From: Planococcaceae bacterium UBA3370 | GTDB lineage: Bacteria > Bacillota > Bacilli > Bacillales_A > Planococcaceae | DNA: 6,398 nt | Assembly: GCA_002360295.1 (NCBI GenBank) | Contig: DEQI01000108.1 | Location: 1 to 6,398, forward strand | Reading direction: 5' to 3' | In this document: positions 1 through 5,507 of the stretch, piece after piece | How the letters are laid out: each line of letters begins with the position of its first letter | How positions within the stretch are numbered: the first letter of the stretch is position 1 | Program-made: the position numbers and the translations under genes | Notes under the pieces: generated by a model | Databases searched by the model: none | What the model was told of the DNA's origin: nothing | What the model saw: the letters and a program-made list of their open reading frames with translations, nothing else

Positions 1-1412
1 ATGGCTGGGTTTGTTAACGCAATTAACGGATCACCAACGAAAATCGCTTTGCCTTCAACTGGATTCCATACGTTAGGTGATACAGCTACTAAAATTAATG
101 CTGAAATTAAACCAGTTAACATGGCTGTTACAGCACCAGCTGTGTTAAAACGTTTCCAGTAAATTGTATATATAATTACAGGTAAATTTGATGAACCTGC
201 GATACAGAAGGCTAGAGACACTAAGAATGCAACGTTAAGTGTTTGTGCACCAAGGGCTAAAAGAATAGATATAAAGGCAATTGTAATCGAACCGATACGC
301 GCAGCCATTACTTGTTCTTTTTCTGTAATTTTCCCTTTTTTGATAATTTGTCCGTAAATGTCGTGTGATAGAGCAGATGCACCAGAGAGTACTAAACCGG
401 CTACTACCGCTAAAATTGTTGCAAACGCAACTGCACAAACGAATGAGAATAAAATATCGCCACCAAGCGCCTCCGCTAATAGTGGGGCAGCCATGTTGCC
501 GGCAGGGTTTGCTGCAATAATTTCATCTTTACCTACGAATGCAGCAGCTCCGAAGCCTAAGAAAATAGTAAGTACATAGAAGATACCTACAATCCAAGTA
601 GCCCATATTACTGAAGAACGTGCTGTTTTAGCATCTTTAACAGTGAAGAAACGCATTAAAATATGTGGAAGTCCAGCTGTACCAAGAACTAAAGCAACTA
701 ATACTGAAATTGTATCGATTCCATCAGAATAACGTAAACCTGGATTTAAATAAGCTTCACCGTGTTCAGTGACTGTTGCCATTTGAGCAAACATAGTTGT
801 AATACTAAAATCAAATTTCATTAATACTAAGAAAGAGATAATAACTGTCCCAATCATTAATAAACAGGCTTTAATAATTTGAACCCAAGAAGTGGCTGTC
901 ATTCCACCGAATAATACATAAATCGTCATCATAATACCTACTAAAAGAACCGCCATCCAATATTCGATTCCTAGTAATAATTGAATAAGTGCACCTGCAC
1001 CAACAAGCTGTGCAATCATATAGAATAAAACGATAGTAATTGTACTTAAAGCAGCTGTACCACGAACTTTTGCTTTGTCGAAACGAGCGGTAATCATGTC
1101 TGCTAAAGTAAACTTACCTAGATTACGTAATGGTTCTGCAACGATATACAGAACTACTAAGTAAGCTACTAAATATCCGATAGAGAAGAAGAATCCATCG
1201 AAACCGAATAAGGCGATCGATCCGGCAATACCTAAGAAAGAAGCAGCGGATAGGTAGTCACCTGCGATAGCTAGTCCATTTTGCCAGCCTGTTAATCCAC
1301 CACCGGCTGTATAGAAATCACTAGCAGAAGAAGTCCGTTTAGATGCCCACCATGTGATGATTAAAGTTAAACCTACAATAGCGACGAAGAACGAAATAGC
1401 TGTAATACTCAT
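1..1412 (-). CDS. actP: ActP/YwcA-like sodium:solute (acetate) symporter, C-terminus cut by window edge
   Basis: Solute:sodium symporter (SSS) family; by similarity a cation/acetate symporter that brings acetate or related short monocarboxylates across the cytoplasmic membrane. 470 residues are visible and no stop is reached; relatives are about 510-550 residues, so some 40-80 C-terminal residues lie outside. Hydrophobic helices occur throughout. Family landmarks are GWQNGLAIAGDYLSAASFLG (residues 42-61), VLFGGMTATSWVQ (166-178), GLPHILMRFFTV (247-258), GLVLSGASALSHDIY (339-353) and YWKRFNTAGA (418-427). The ATG at 1412-1410 is preceded by AAAGAGGTG (1428-1420) with a 7-base gap, and it overlaps the stop of the upstream DUF485 gene as ATGA, so the two are probably translationally coupled. 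This pairing matches yjcH-actP of E. coli and ywcB-ywcA of B. subtilis. The transporter family is certain; acetate as substrate is inferred from sequence resemblance and the DUF485 partner, and pyruvate or propionate remain possible. Confidence 0.93.
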   Translation of the reverse strand, partial: MSITAISFFVAIVGLTLIITWWASKRTSSASDFYTAGGGLTGWQNGLAIAGDYLSAASFLGIAGSIALFGFDGFFFSIGYLVAYLVVLYIVAEPLRNLGKFTLADMITARFDKAKVRGTAALSTITIVLFYMIAQLVGAGALIQLLLGIEYWMAVLLVGIMMTIYVLFGGMTATSWVQIIKACLLMIGTVIISFLVLMKFDFSITTMFAQMATVTEHGEAYLNPGLRYSDGIDTISVLVALVLGTAGLPHILMRFFTVKDAKTARSSVIWATWIVGIFYVLTIFLGFGAAAFVGKDEIIAANPAGNMAAPLLAEALGGDILFSFVCAVAFATILAVVAGLVLSGASALSHDIYGQIIKKGKITEKEQVMAARIGSITIAFISILLALGAQTLNVAFLVSLAFCIAGSSNLPVIIYTIYWKRFNTAGAVTAMLTGLISALILVAVSPNVWNPVEGKAIFVGDPLIALTNPA

Positions 1413-1732
1413 TGTCCAACACCTCTTTCGTATTCTTCTATTATTGCTTTTGCTTCGCGGTCAAACGTTCCTGCTTTTGCTACGTATAAATGCGCTAATC
1501 CCCATGTCATTACAAATAATCCAGCAGAATAAATCCAAACCCACGTAATATTGCCCATTGCTTTTTGGTGTAATAAGTCTGTATAAGACGTTAACACCGG
1601 AAGCATCATGTACGCCACTAAGAAGATAGTAGTAAGCGTCCATAAAAATGAATTTTTTCTCTTTACTAGCTGTTTAAAAGAATCTAGTTGAGCGATTTTG
1701 TCATAATCAATGTGCTTTTGATTATTCCCCAT
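1409..1732 (-). CDS. DUF485 family small membrane protein (YjcH/YwcB-like)
   Basis: A 107-residue protein of the DUF485 family, which is typically encoded directly upstream of acetate-type SSS symporters; its biochemical role is not established. An N-terminal cytoplasmic segment with DSFKQLVKRKNSFLW (residues 17-31, a DUF485 hallmark) is followed by two membrane helices at about 30-49 and 61-83, then a charged C-terminal tail (DREAKAIIEEYERG, 91-104). Length is normal (about 100-110). The start is placed at the ATG at 1732 because AGGGGG at 1745-1740 sits 7 bases upstream. The in-frame ATG at 1738 would leave only one base after that site, and the TTG at 1753 lies upstream of it. The stop overlaps the symporter start by four bases. 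A sigma-A-like promoter lies about 70 bases upstream. It may help assembly or activity of the symporter, but that is inference from constant linkage. Confidence 0.92.
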   Translation of the reverse strand: MGNNQKHIDYDKIAQLDSFKQLVKRKNSFLWTLTTIFLVAYMMLPVLTSYTDLLHQKAMGNITWVWIYSAGLFVMTWGLAHLYVAKAGTFDREAKAIIEEYERGVGQ

Positions 1733-1739
1733 AAACATA

Positions 1740-1745
1740 CCCCCT
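1740..1745 (-). promoter_or_regulatory. Ribosome binding site that decides the DUF485 start
   Basis: Reads AGGGGG on the minus strand. The gap to the ATG at 1732 is 7 bases, while the gap to the ATG at 1738 is a single base, so the shorter protein beginning MGNNQ is favoured. An upstream in-frame TTG at 1753 lies on the far side of this site and is not supported. Confidence 0.7.
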
Positions 1746-1805
1746 ATTTGCAATATTTACTGCTTTATGTGTGCAAATTTCTCTTTCAAGGAATTTACAA
1801 TTTTT

Positions 1806-1834
1806 ATTCTATTTGAGCATTCAAAAAATTGCAA
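1806..1834 (-). promoter_or_regulatory. Sigma-A-type promoter of the DUF485-symporter operon
   Basis: On the minus strand TTGCAA (1834-1829, 4 of 6 to TTGACA) is followed after exactly 17 bases by TAGAAT (1811-1806, 5 of 6 to TATAAT). Transcription would begin near 1799 and give a 5' leader of roughly 67 bases before the ATG at 1732. It is the best-spaced hexamer pair found upstream of the operon. The region is very AT-rich, so a chance match is possible. Confidence 0.55.
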
Positions 1835-1836
1835 TA

Positions 1837-1851
1837 GTTTTTAAGAAAATT
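1837..1851. promoter_or_regulatory. Possible CodY-box-like palindrome beside the operon -35
   Basis: On the minus strand the 15 bases read AATTTTCTTAAAAAC, matching 12 of 15 positions of the CodY consensus AATTTTCWGAAAATT; the other strand also scores 12 of 15. It ends two bases upstream of the -35 hexamer of the leftward promoter, a position where a bound regulator could affect polymerase. CodY is the GTP and branched-chain-amino-acid sensor of low-GC Firmicutes. The match is made of A/T tracts in an A/T-rich stretch, so it is weak evidence on its own. Confidence 0.3.
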
Positions 1852-1952
1852 ATGTAAATAAAATTTTTAGAAAAACATCGTAGGCGAGAAAAAAATTTAT
1901 TTAAAGAAGATAAAATATGAATGTGTATTTCTGAGAATAGGACTGTAGGAAT

Positions 1953-1961
1953 TGATATAAT
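1953..1961 (+). promoter_or_regulatory. Orphan extended -10 element
   Basis: TGATATAAT combines a perfect TATAAT (1956-1961) with the TG of an extended -10 element, which can compensate for a poor -35. No convincing -35 lies 16-18 bases upstream. A transcript would start near 1968 and run about 300 bases before the gene at 2268 without any credible ORF. It could be a long-leader promoter for that gene, a small RNA promoter, or a chance AT-rich match. Confidence 0.3.
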
Positions 1962-2197
1962 AACGTTTCGGATAGGTACCAATGCTAATTTTTACGTGAT
2001 ATGTACAGTATTTTGTGTTTGTTGAAGAAAAAAATTAATAAAAATAATATCCTCCATAAAAACAAATCATTACAAAATAATATAGTCTTATAAGTATTTT
2101 ATATCAATGGAGTTTTAAAATGATTTTTTTATGAAATAGCTGCTGAATCTTTTAGTTTGGTATAGTAGCCCAAAAATATCAGTAATTTTATTGCATT

Positions 2198-2226
2198 TTA
2201 TGATGTCTTCAAGAATAAATTATAAT
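2198..2226 (+). promoter_or_regulatory. Probable sigma-A promoter of the HAHIN-motif membrane protein gene
   Basis: A perfect TATAAT at 2221-2226 lies 42 bases before the TTG start at 2268, placing the transcript start near 2233 and leaving a leader of about 35 bases. The -35 is weak: TTATGA at 2198-2203 with a 17-base spacer matches only three consensus positions. The weak -35 suggests low basal activity or need for an activator, though no operator is recognisable. Confidence 0.45.
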
Positions 2227-2267
2227 GGCTGGCTAGCTAAACATTATGTAGAAGGGAGTATATTGTA

Positions 2268-2648
2268 TTGGGTGCTAAATGGGTGAAAATTGCAGTCATC
2301 TATTTTGTGATCGGTCTTGCTTATGGTCTTTTTATGCATTATACGATTCAATTACAATGGAAAGCAACACATGCTCACATTAATGTTGTAGGCTGGTTAT
2401 CGACTGGACTTATTGGAGTTATTTATTCCATTTATAAAGAAGCGGCAGAAACGACTTTAGCTATATGGCAATTTTGGCTTTATCATATCGGGCTTCCAGT
2501 CTTATTTGCAGGTATGATGATGATTTATTTGGATGTACCGCGTTGGTTATTAGAGTTTTGTGTATCTGGTGGCGGTATGGCTGTATTCCTTTCCATTTTA
2601 TTATTTGGCGTAAATGTGTTTAAACATGTGAAAAGTCCATCTAATTAA
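2268..2648 (+). CDS. Small four-helix membrane protein with heme-copper-oxidase-like HAHIN motif
   Basis: A 126-residue integral membrane protein of unknown function. The TTG start is supported by GAAGGGAG at 2251-2258, nine bases upstream. Four hydrophobic segments lie at about residues 6-24, 36-55, 68-88 and 93-116. The second begins with HAHINVVGW (35-43), a pattern resembling helix-start motifs in subunit I of heme-copper oxidases and related nitric-oxide-reductase-like proteins. Further membrane-associated histidines are H24 at the end of helix 1 and H73 in helix 3, so heme or metal binding is conceivable. Full subunit I has about 12 helices, so this is at most a third of one, yet it has its own start, promoter and terminator and shows no sign of decay. 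Similar short proteins are sometimes labelled as oxidase subunit I family. It appears monocistronic. That it is a real gene is well supported; the link to oxidases is inference. Confidence 0.85.
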   Translation: MGAKWVKIAVIYFVIGLAYGLFMHYTIQLQWKATHAHINVVGWLSTGLIGVIYSIYKEAAETTLAIWQFWLYHIGLPVLFAGMMMIYLDVPRWLLEFCVSGGGMAVFLSILLFGVNVFKHVKSPSN

Positions 2649-2690
2649 AGATAGGATGTTACTTTAATAAAATATTTTATAACGTTTAGG

Positions 2691-2728
2691 GGTGTCTAGA
2701 GAGTGAAACTTTCTAGATGCCTTTTTTT
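2691..2728 (+). terminator. Intrinsic terminator after the HAHIN-motif gene
   Basis: A 13-base-pair stem pairs 2691-2703 with 2709-2721, including three G-U wobbles, around the loop TGAAA (2704-2708). Seven T residues follow at 2722-2728. The arms contain TCTAGA at 2695-2700 and 2712-2717. It begins 42 bases after the stop at 2648. There is no matching A-tract on the upstream side, so it should act mainly in the rightward direction and separates this gene from the ger operon. Confidence 0.9.
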
Positions 2729-2734
2729 ATCCTA
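2704..2734 (+). promoter_or_regulatory. Candidate sigma-G-type promoter of the ger operon
   Basis: Germinant-receptor operons are known to be transcribed by sigma-G in the forespore. Here TGAAAC (2704-2709, 4 of 6 to TGMATA) is separated by 18 bases from TATCCTA (2728-2734, 5 of 7 to CATAMTA). The start point would be near 2741, shortly before the ribosome binding site at 2751-2758. The -35 coincides with the loop of the preceding terminator and the -10 starts at the end of its T-run. The match is imperfect and was sought because of the neighbouring genes. Confidence 0.3.
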
Positions 2735-2767
2735 CGGTGAACTACAATACGGAAGGAGTGGTTATCT

Positions 2768-2833
2768 TTGTTGCGTATAGAAAATGAATCTAAAGGGAAA
2801 AATTATAAAATGAATGATCTTAATTCGATTTGA
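2768..2833 (+). CDS. Possible 21-residue leader peptide ahead of the germinant-receptor genes
   Basis: A short frame starting at TTG (2768) has a very strong Shine-Dalgarno GGAAGGAG (2751-2758) nine bases upstream, a better site than that of the following receptor gene. It encodes 21 mostly polar residues (MLRIENESKG then KNYKMNDLNSI) with no signal or membrane segment. Its TGA at 2831-2833 overlaps the GAGGG (2832-2836) that serves the A-subunit start at 2845, the arrangement expected for translational coupling. It is not the two-helix D subunit found in some ger operons. It could be a real coupling leader, a degraded remnant of an older gene, or chance; the strong ribosome site is the main argument that it is translated. 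Confidence 0.35.
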   Translation: MLRIENESKGKNYKMNDLNSI

Positions 2834-2844
2834 GGGATACATGA

Positions 2845-4404
2845 GTGAGACATATTCTAAAAAGGGTAAAAAACAAGGGTAAGCAAGCAAAAACAAATGA
2901 TACAGAAGAACCGCAAAATGAATTTCAAATAGAAATCAGCACAAATTTAGAAGAAAATCTGCATAGTTTACAAAAGATGTTAGGGCATCCGGCTGATCTT
3001 ATTATTCGTAAAATTACTATAGGTGAACAAGAAGTTAAAGCAGCCATTTGTTATATAAGTGGATTAACGGATAGCAAACTTGTAAATGATAATATCCTAA
3101 AAATTATTCAAAAAAACAGTAAACAAGTTAAAACAAATATTTTAGAAGATATTTATCAACATATAATTGCTATTTCCAATACAAAAAAAGATCAAACATT
3201 AGATAAAGTGTCAATTGCACTGTTGTCAGGAAATACTGTACTTTACTTAGACGGTTTCGATACTGTACTCATTATGGAAACAGAAGGTGCAGAAAAAAGA
3301 TCGATTGAAGAACCACAAACTGAATCAGTAGTTCGTGGACCAAGATCAGGCTTTGTGGAGAGTTTACAAACGAATATTACATTGGTTCGTAGAGAGTTAA
3401 AGGATCCGAATTTAAGAATGGAGACACATGAAGTAGGTAAACGGTCCAAACAAAAAATTGTCGTTTGTTATATAGCTGGCATTACGAATCCGGAAATAGT
3501 CGATGAAATCAATCGTAGGTTAAAATCAATCGATATCGATTTTTCAACTGGATCAGGCTTTGTAGAACAATGGATTGAAGATAGTTTCTTTTCTCCTTTT
3601 CCTCAATTACTAGATACGGAAAGACCGGATCGTTTAATTTATTCCATTTTACAGGGGAAAGTAGGCATTATTGTAGATGGCAGTCCATTTGCATTGATTG
3701 CACCAGTTGTTTTTAAAGATACACTTGAAAGTCTGGAAGATTATACACAACGATGGGTAATTGGTTCATTCCTAAGATTACTCAGATATTTATCCGTTTT
3801 TATAGCTGTTTTTCTTCCTGCCATATATGTAGCTTTAGTATCGTATCATCCTGGTTTAATTCCTTCTAAGCTAGCTTTCTCGATTGCAGGTTCAAGGGAA
3901 TATGTACCTTTTCCTGCATTAGTTGAAGCTATGCTAATGGCGATTACATTTGAGATTCTCCAAGAGGCAGGATTAAGACTTCCTAGACTCATTGGACAAA
4001 CAATTGGCATCGTTGGAGGGATAGTCATCGGGGAGGCAGCTGTGAGCGCGGGCATTGTTAGTCCGGTAATGGTCGTTGCAACAGCTTTAACAGCTGTAGC
4101 GTCGTTTACAATTCCTAACTATAGTGTGGCCATCGGATTTAGAGCGATGCGTATTATCTTTATCATACTATCAGGTATTCTAGGTATTTACGGAATTATT
4201 TTAGGCTATATTATGCTAAATATTCATCTGGTTAATCTGAAAAGCATAGGCGTTCCATATTCTTCACCGTTTACGCCTAAATTTATTGGGGACATTAAAA
4301 ATTTGTTCATTCGTCCACCTATAATGGCACTTAAAAAGAGACCTTCTTATTTACAACCATTAGATAAAACTAGGATTAATAAAGGAGGTCAAAAGGAATC
4401 ATGA
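2845..4404 (+). CDS. Spore germination receptor A subunit (GerA family)
   Basis: 519 residues, normal for the A subunit of a GerA-type nutrient germinant receptor in the inner spore membrane; with B and C it forms the complex that senses nutrients and triggers ion release. A large cytoplasmic N-terminal region (about 1-305) contains two similar subdomains and the family signature VVRGPRSGFVESLQTNITLV (162-181), then FSPFPQLLDTERPDR (249-263) and VDGSPFALIAP (277-287). Membrane helices follow at about 308-333, 356-378, 384-402, 404-421 and 434-458, including QEAGLRLPRLIGQTIGIVGG (373-392) and ASFTIPNY (419-426). The basic tail holds RPPIM (490-494). The GTG start has GAGGG (2832-2836) eight bases upstream; an in-frame TGA at 2842-2844 immediately precedes it, so no earlier start is possible, and the next in-frame ATG is at residue 45. 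The stop overlaps the B-subunit start by four bases. Which paralogue this is (gerA, gerI, gerK, gerL, gerR and so on) cannot be told here. Confidence 0.96.
   Translation: MRHILKRVKNKGKQAKTNDTEEPQNEFQIEISTNLEENLHSLQKMLGHPADLIIRKITIGEQEVKAAICYISGLTDSKLVNDNILKIIQKNSKQVKTNILEDIYQHIIAISNTKKDQTLDKVSIALLSGNTVLYLDGFDTVLIMETEGAEKRSIEEPQTESVVRGPRSGFVESLQTNITLVRRELKDPNLRMETHEVGKRSKQKIVVCYIAGITNPEIVDEINRRLKSIDIDFSTGSGFVEQWIEDSFFSPFPQLLDTERPDRLIYSILQGKVGIIVDGSPFALIAPVVFKDTLESLEDYTQRWVIGSFLRLLRYLSVFIAVFLPAIYVALVSYHPGLIPSKLAFSIAGSREYVPFPALVEAMLMAITFEILQEAGLRLPRLIGQTIGIVGGIVIGEAAVSAGIVSPVMVVATALTAVASFTIPNYSVAIGFRAMRIIFIILSGILGIYGIILGYIMLNIHLVNLKSIGVPYSSPFTPKFIGDIKNLFIRPPIMALKKRPSYLQPLDKTRINKGGQKES
4381..4389 (+). 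promoter_or_regulatory. Near-perfect Shine-Dalgarno for the B subunit, inside the A-subunit gene
   Basis: AAAGGAGGT, complementary to the 3' end of 16S rRNA over its whole length, encodes the KGG of the A subunit's C-terminus. It stands 11 bases before the ATG at 4401, slightly longer than ideal; a lesser AAGGA at 4393-4397 is only three bases away. It supports the 4401 start and suggests independent as well as coupled initiation. Confidence 0.7.
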
Positions 4405-5507
4405 AAGCTATAGAAAATGTTGATGAACATATAAATAATTACGCGTTAATGTTTTTAGTCATGACCAATACTCTTGGTGTATTAATTTTGTATCTACCTA
4501 GATTGGTGGCCAGTAAGACGGTTTCTGCTGATGGAGCGATAGGCATCATGTTAGGCGGTTTTTTTGCTTGTGTCTTTGGATGGTTTGTGGCGAAATTAGT
4601 ATCAAAATTCCCAGGACAATCTTTTTTGTCTTTTACAGAAGATATGCTCACTAAACCAGTGGCAATTTTTATATCCTTACTATTTGCTCTTCAGTATGTA
4701 ACGACAGCTAGCTATAATGCTCGATTACTTTCAGAAGTTTCCCGGCAATATTTGTTTGATCAAACACCAATTGAGATCATATGTCTAGCTTTTTTACTTG
4801 TTGTAATTTATGCTGTTTCGGGATTACGCGTAGGTATTTTCAGATTAAACTTCTTATTTTTGCCTATACTTATAGTCGTTTCAGCATTAATTTTATTATT
4901 AACACTAGGTTCCTTTGAGAAAAGAAATATTCTTCCACTTCTACAGACAGATTTTAAGGGCTATTTACATGCAACGATGGTTAGTTTTCAAGCATTTATC
5001 GGTTTTGGAATCGTTCTTTTTTATATTTCCCTAGTGGATCAACCTCAAAAAACACCCAAAATGACAGTATTAGGTATACTTTGCGCTGTGCTCATTTTTT
5101 TGATCACTTTTATAGTCTGTATCGGTGTATTTGGAAATATAACAACAATAAATATCATCTTTCCTAATTTAGAAATTGCTAAATCCATTCAAATTCCCGG
5201 AGGCTTTATGGAAAGCTTTGATTTGGTCGTTTTTTCAGTTTGGATTTTGACAGTATTTATAACATGTCTAATAGCATTTGATATCTCAGTTCATATATTT
5301 CAATTGTTGTTACCTAATAAGAAAAAAATCCATATAGTACTGATGTTTTCACCTATTATTTATTTTCTAAGTATGATTCCAAAAGATTACCTTGAGTTAT
5401 TGGAAATGGGTCATTTCTTTAATTACTTTATACCAACTTATTTATTTCTCGTTTTCATATTATTGTCGGTTGCGTATAAAAAGAAGGGCTTGAAACAAGT
5501 TGACTAA
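4401..5507 (+). CDS. Spore germination receptor B subunit (GerAB-type, APC superfamily)
   Basis: 368 residues, the usual length for GerAB-type proteins. These belong to the APC superfamily of amino-acid-transporter-like proteins; in studied receptors the B subunit carries the nutrient-binding pocket. About ten membrane helices can be placed near 12-34, 44-66, 86-106, 124-141, 148-170, 190-212, 220-243, 270-295, 310-326 and 338-358. Recognisable features are the helix-1 segment MTNTLGVLILYLPRLVA (21-37), FPGQSFLSFTEDM (70-82), and the late conserved block FPNLEIAKSIQIPGGFMESF (254-273) leading into the helix containing VVFSVWIL. The C-terminus is short and basic (KKKGLKQVD). The ATG overlaps the A-subunit stop (ATGA, 4401-4404), and its end overlaps the C-subunit start by eight bases. 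The germinant recognised cannot be deduced from the sequence, because pocket residues differ widely between paralogues. Confidence 0.95.
   Translation: MKAIENVDEHINNYALMFLVMTNTLGVLILYLPRLVASKTVSADGAIGIMLGGFFACVFGWFVAKLVSKFPGQSFLSFTEDMLTKPVAIFISLLFALQYVTTASYNARLLSEVSRQYLFDQTPIEIICLAFLLVVIYAVSGLRVGIFRLNFLFLPILIVVSALILLLTLGSFEKRNILPLLQTDFKGYLHATMVSFQAFIGFGIVLFYISLVDQPQKTPKMTVLGILCAVLIFLITFIVCIGVFGNITTINIIFPNLEIAKSIQIPGGFMESFDLVVFSVWILTVFITCLIAFDISVHIFQLLLPNKKKIHIVLMFSPIIYFLSMIPKDYLELLEMGHFFNYFIPTYLFLVFILLSVAYKKKGLKQVD

Larger units (their letters stand above)
1733..2267. other. Divergent non-coding region, very AT-rich
   Basis: About 535 bases between the leftward DUF485 operon and the rightward gene at 2268. 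No open frame with a credible ribosome binding site was found on either strand. It contains the leftward promoter and CodY-like site (1806-1851), an AT-only imperfect inverted repeat (1856-1868 with 1889-1902), a rightward extended -10 at 1953-1961 with nothing coding behind it, an 8-base palindrome CTTATAAG (2087-2094), a widely separated CTCCAT/ATGGAG pair (2052-2057 and 2107-2112), and a TATAAT box at 2221-2226. No tRNA, known riboswitch or intrinsic terminator was recognised. Confidence 0.6.

Noticed and set aside
235..579. Two overlapping open frames inside the symporter gene, one on each strand (235-438 minus, 358-579 plus).
   Set aside because: No ribosome site, and both lie out of frame within a strongly supported symporter coding region.
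1354..1643. Plus-strand frame 1354-1548 and minus-strand frame 1461-1643 at the symporter/DUF485 junction.
   Set aside because: They are alternative frames of the two recognised genes; their composition is explained by antisense or shifted reading of membrane-protein codons.
1733..1753. Longer DUF485 starts at ATG 1738 or TTG 1753.
   Set aside because: The ribosome site at 1745-1740 is too close to 1738 and lies downstream of 1753.
1856..1902. Imperfect inverted repeat of AT-only arms (1856-1868 and 1889-1902, one A-A mismatch) around a 21-base loop.
   Set aside because: Arms are plain A and T tracts in a very AT-rich region, so pairing by chance is likely; no G-C pairs and no U-tract placed to make a terminator.
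2738..2767. Alternative sigma-G elements: TGAACT at 2738-2743 as a -35, or CAATAC at 2745-2750 as a -10.
   Set aside because: TGAACT has no matching -10 at the right distance, and a start from CAATAC would cut into the ribosome binding site at 2751-2758.
2768..2833. The leader ORF as a ger D subunit.
   Set aside because: D subunits are two-helix membrane proteins of about 70 residues; this frame is 21 polar residues with no hydrophobic segment.
2841..2882. ATG-started 13-codon frame overlapping the start of the A-subunit gene.
   Set aside because: The gap to GAGGG is only four bases against eight for the GTG at 2845, and the frame ends after 13 residues; kept only as part of the leader observation.
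3243..4055. Minus-strand frames 3243-3449 and 3846-4055 within the A-subunit gene.
   Set aside because: Antisense shadows of a conserved coding region with no recognisable initiation signals.
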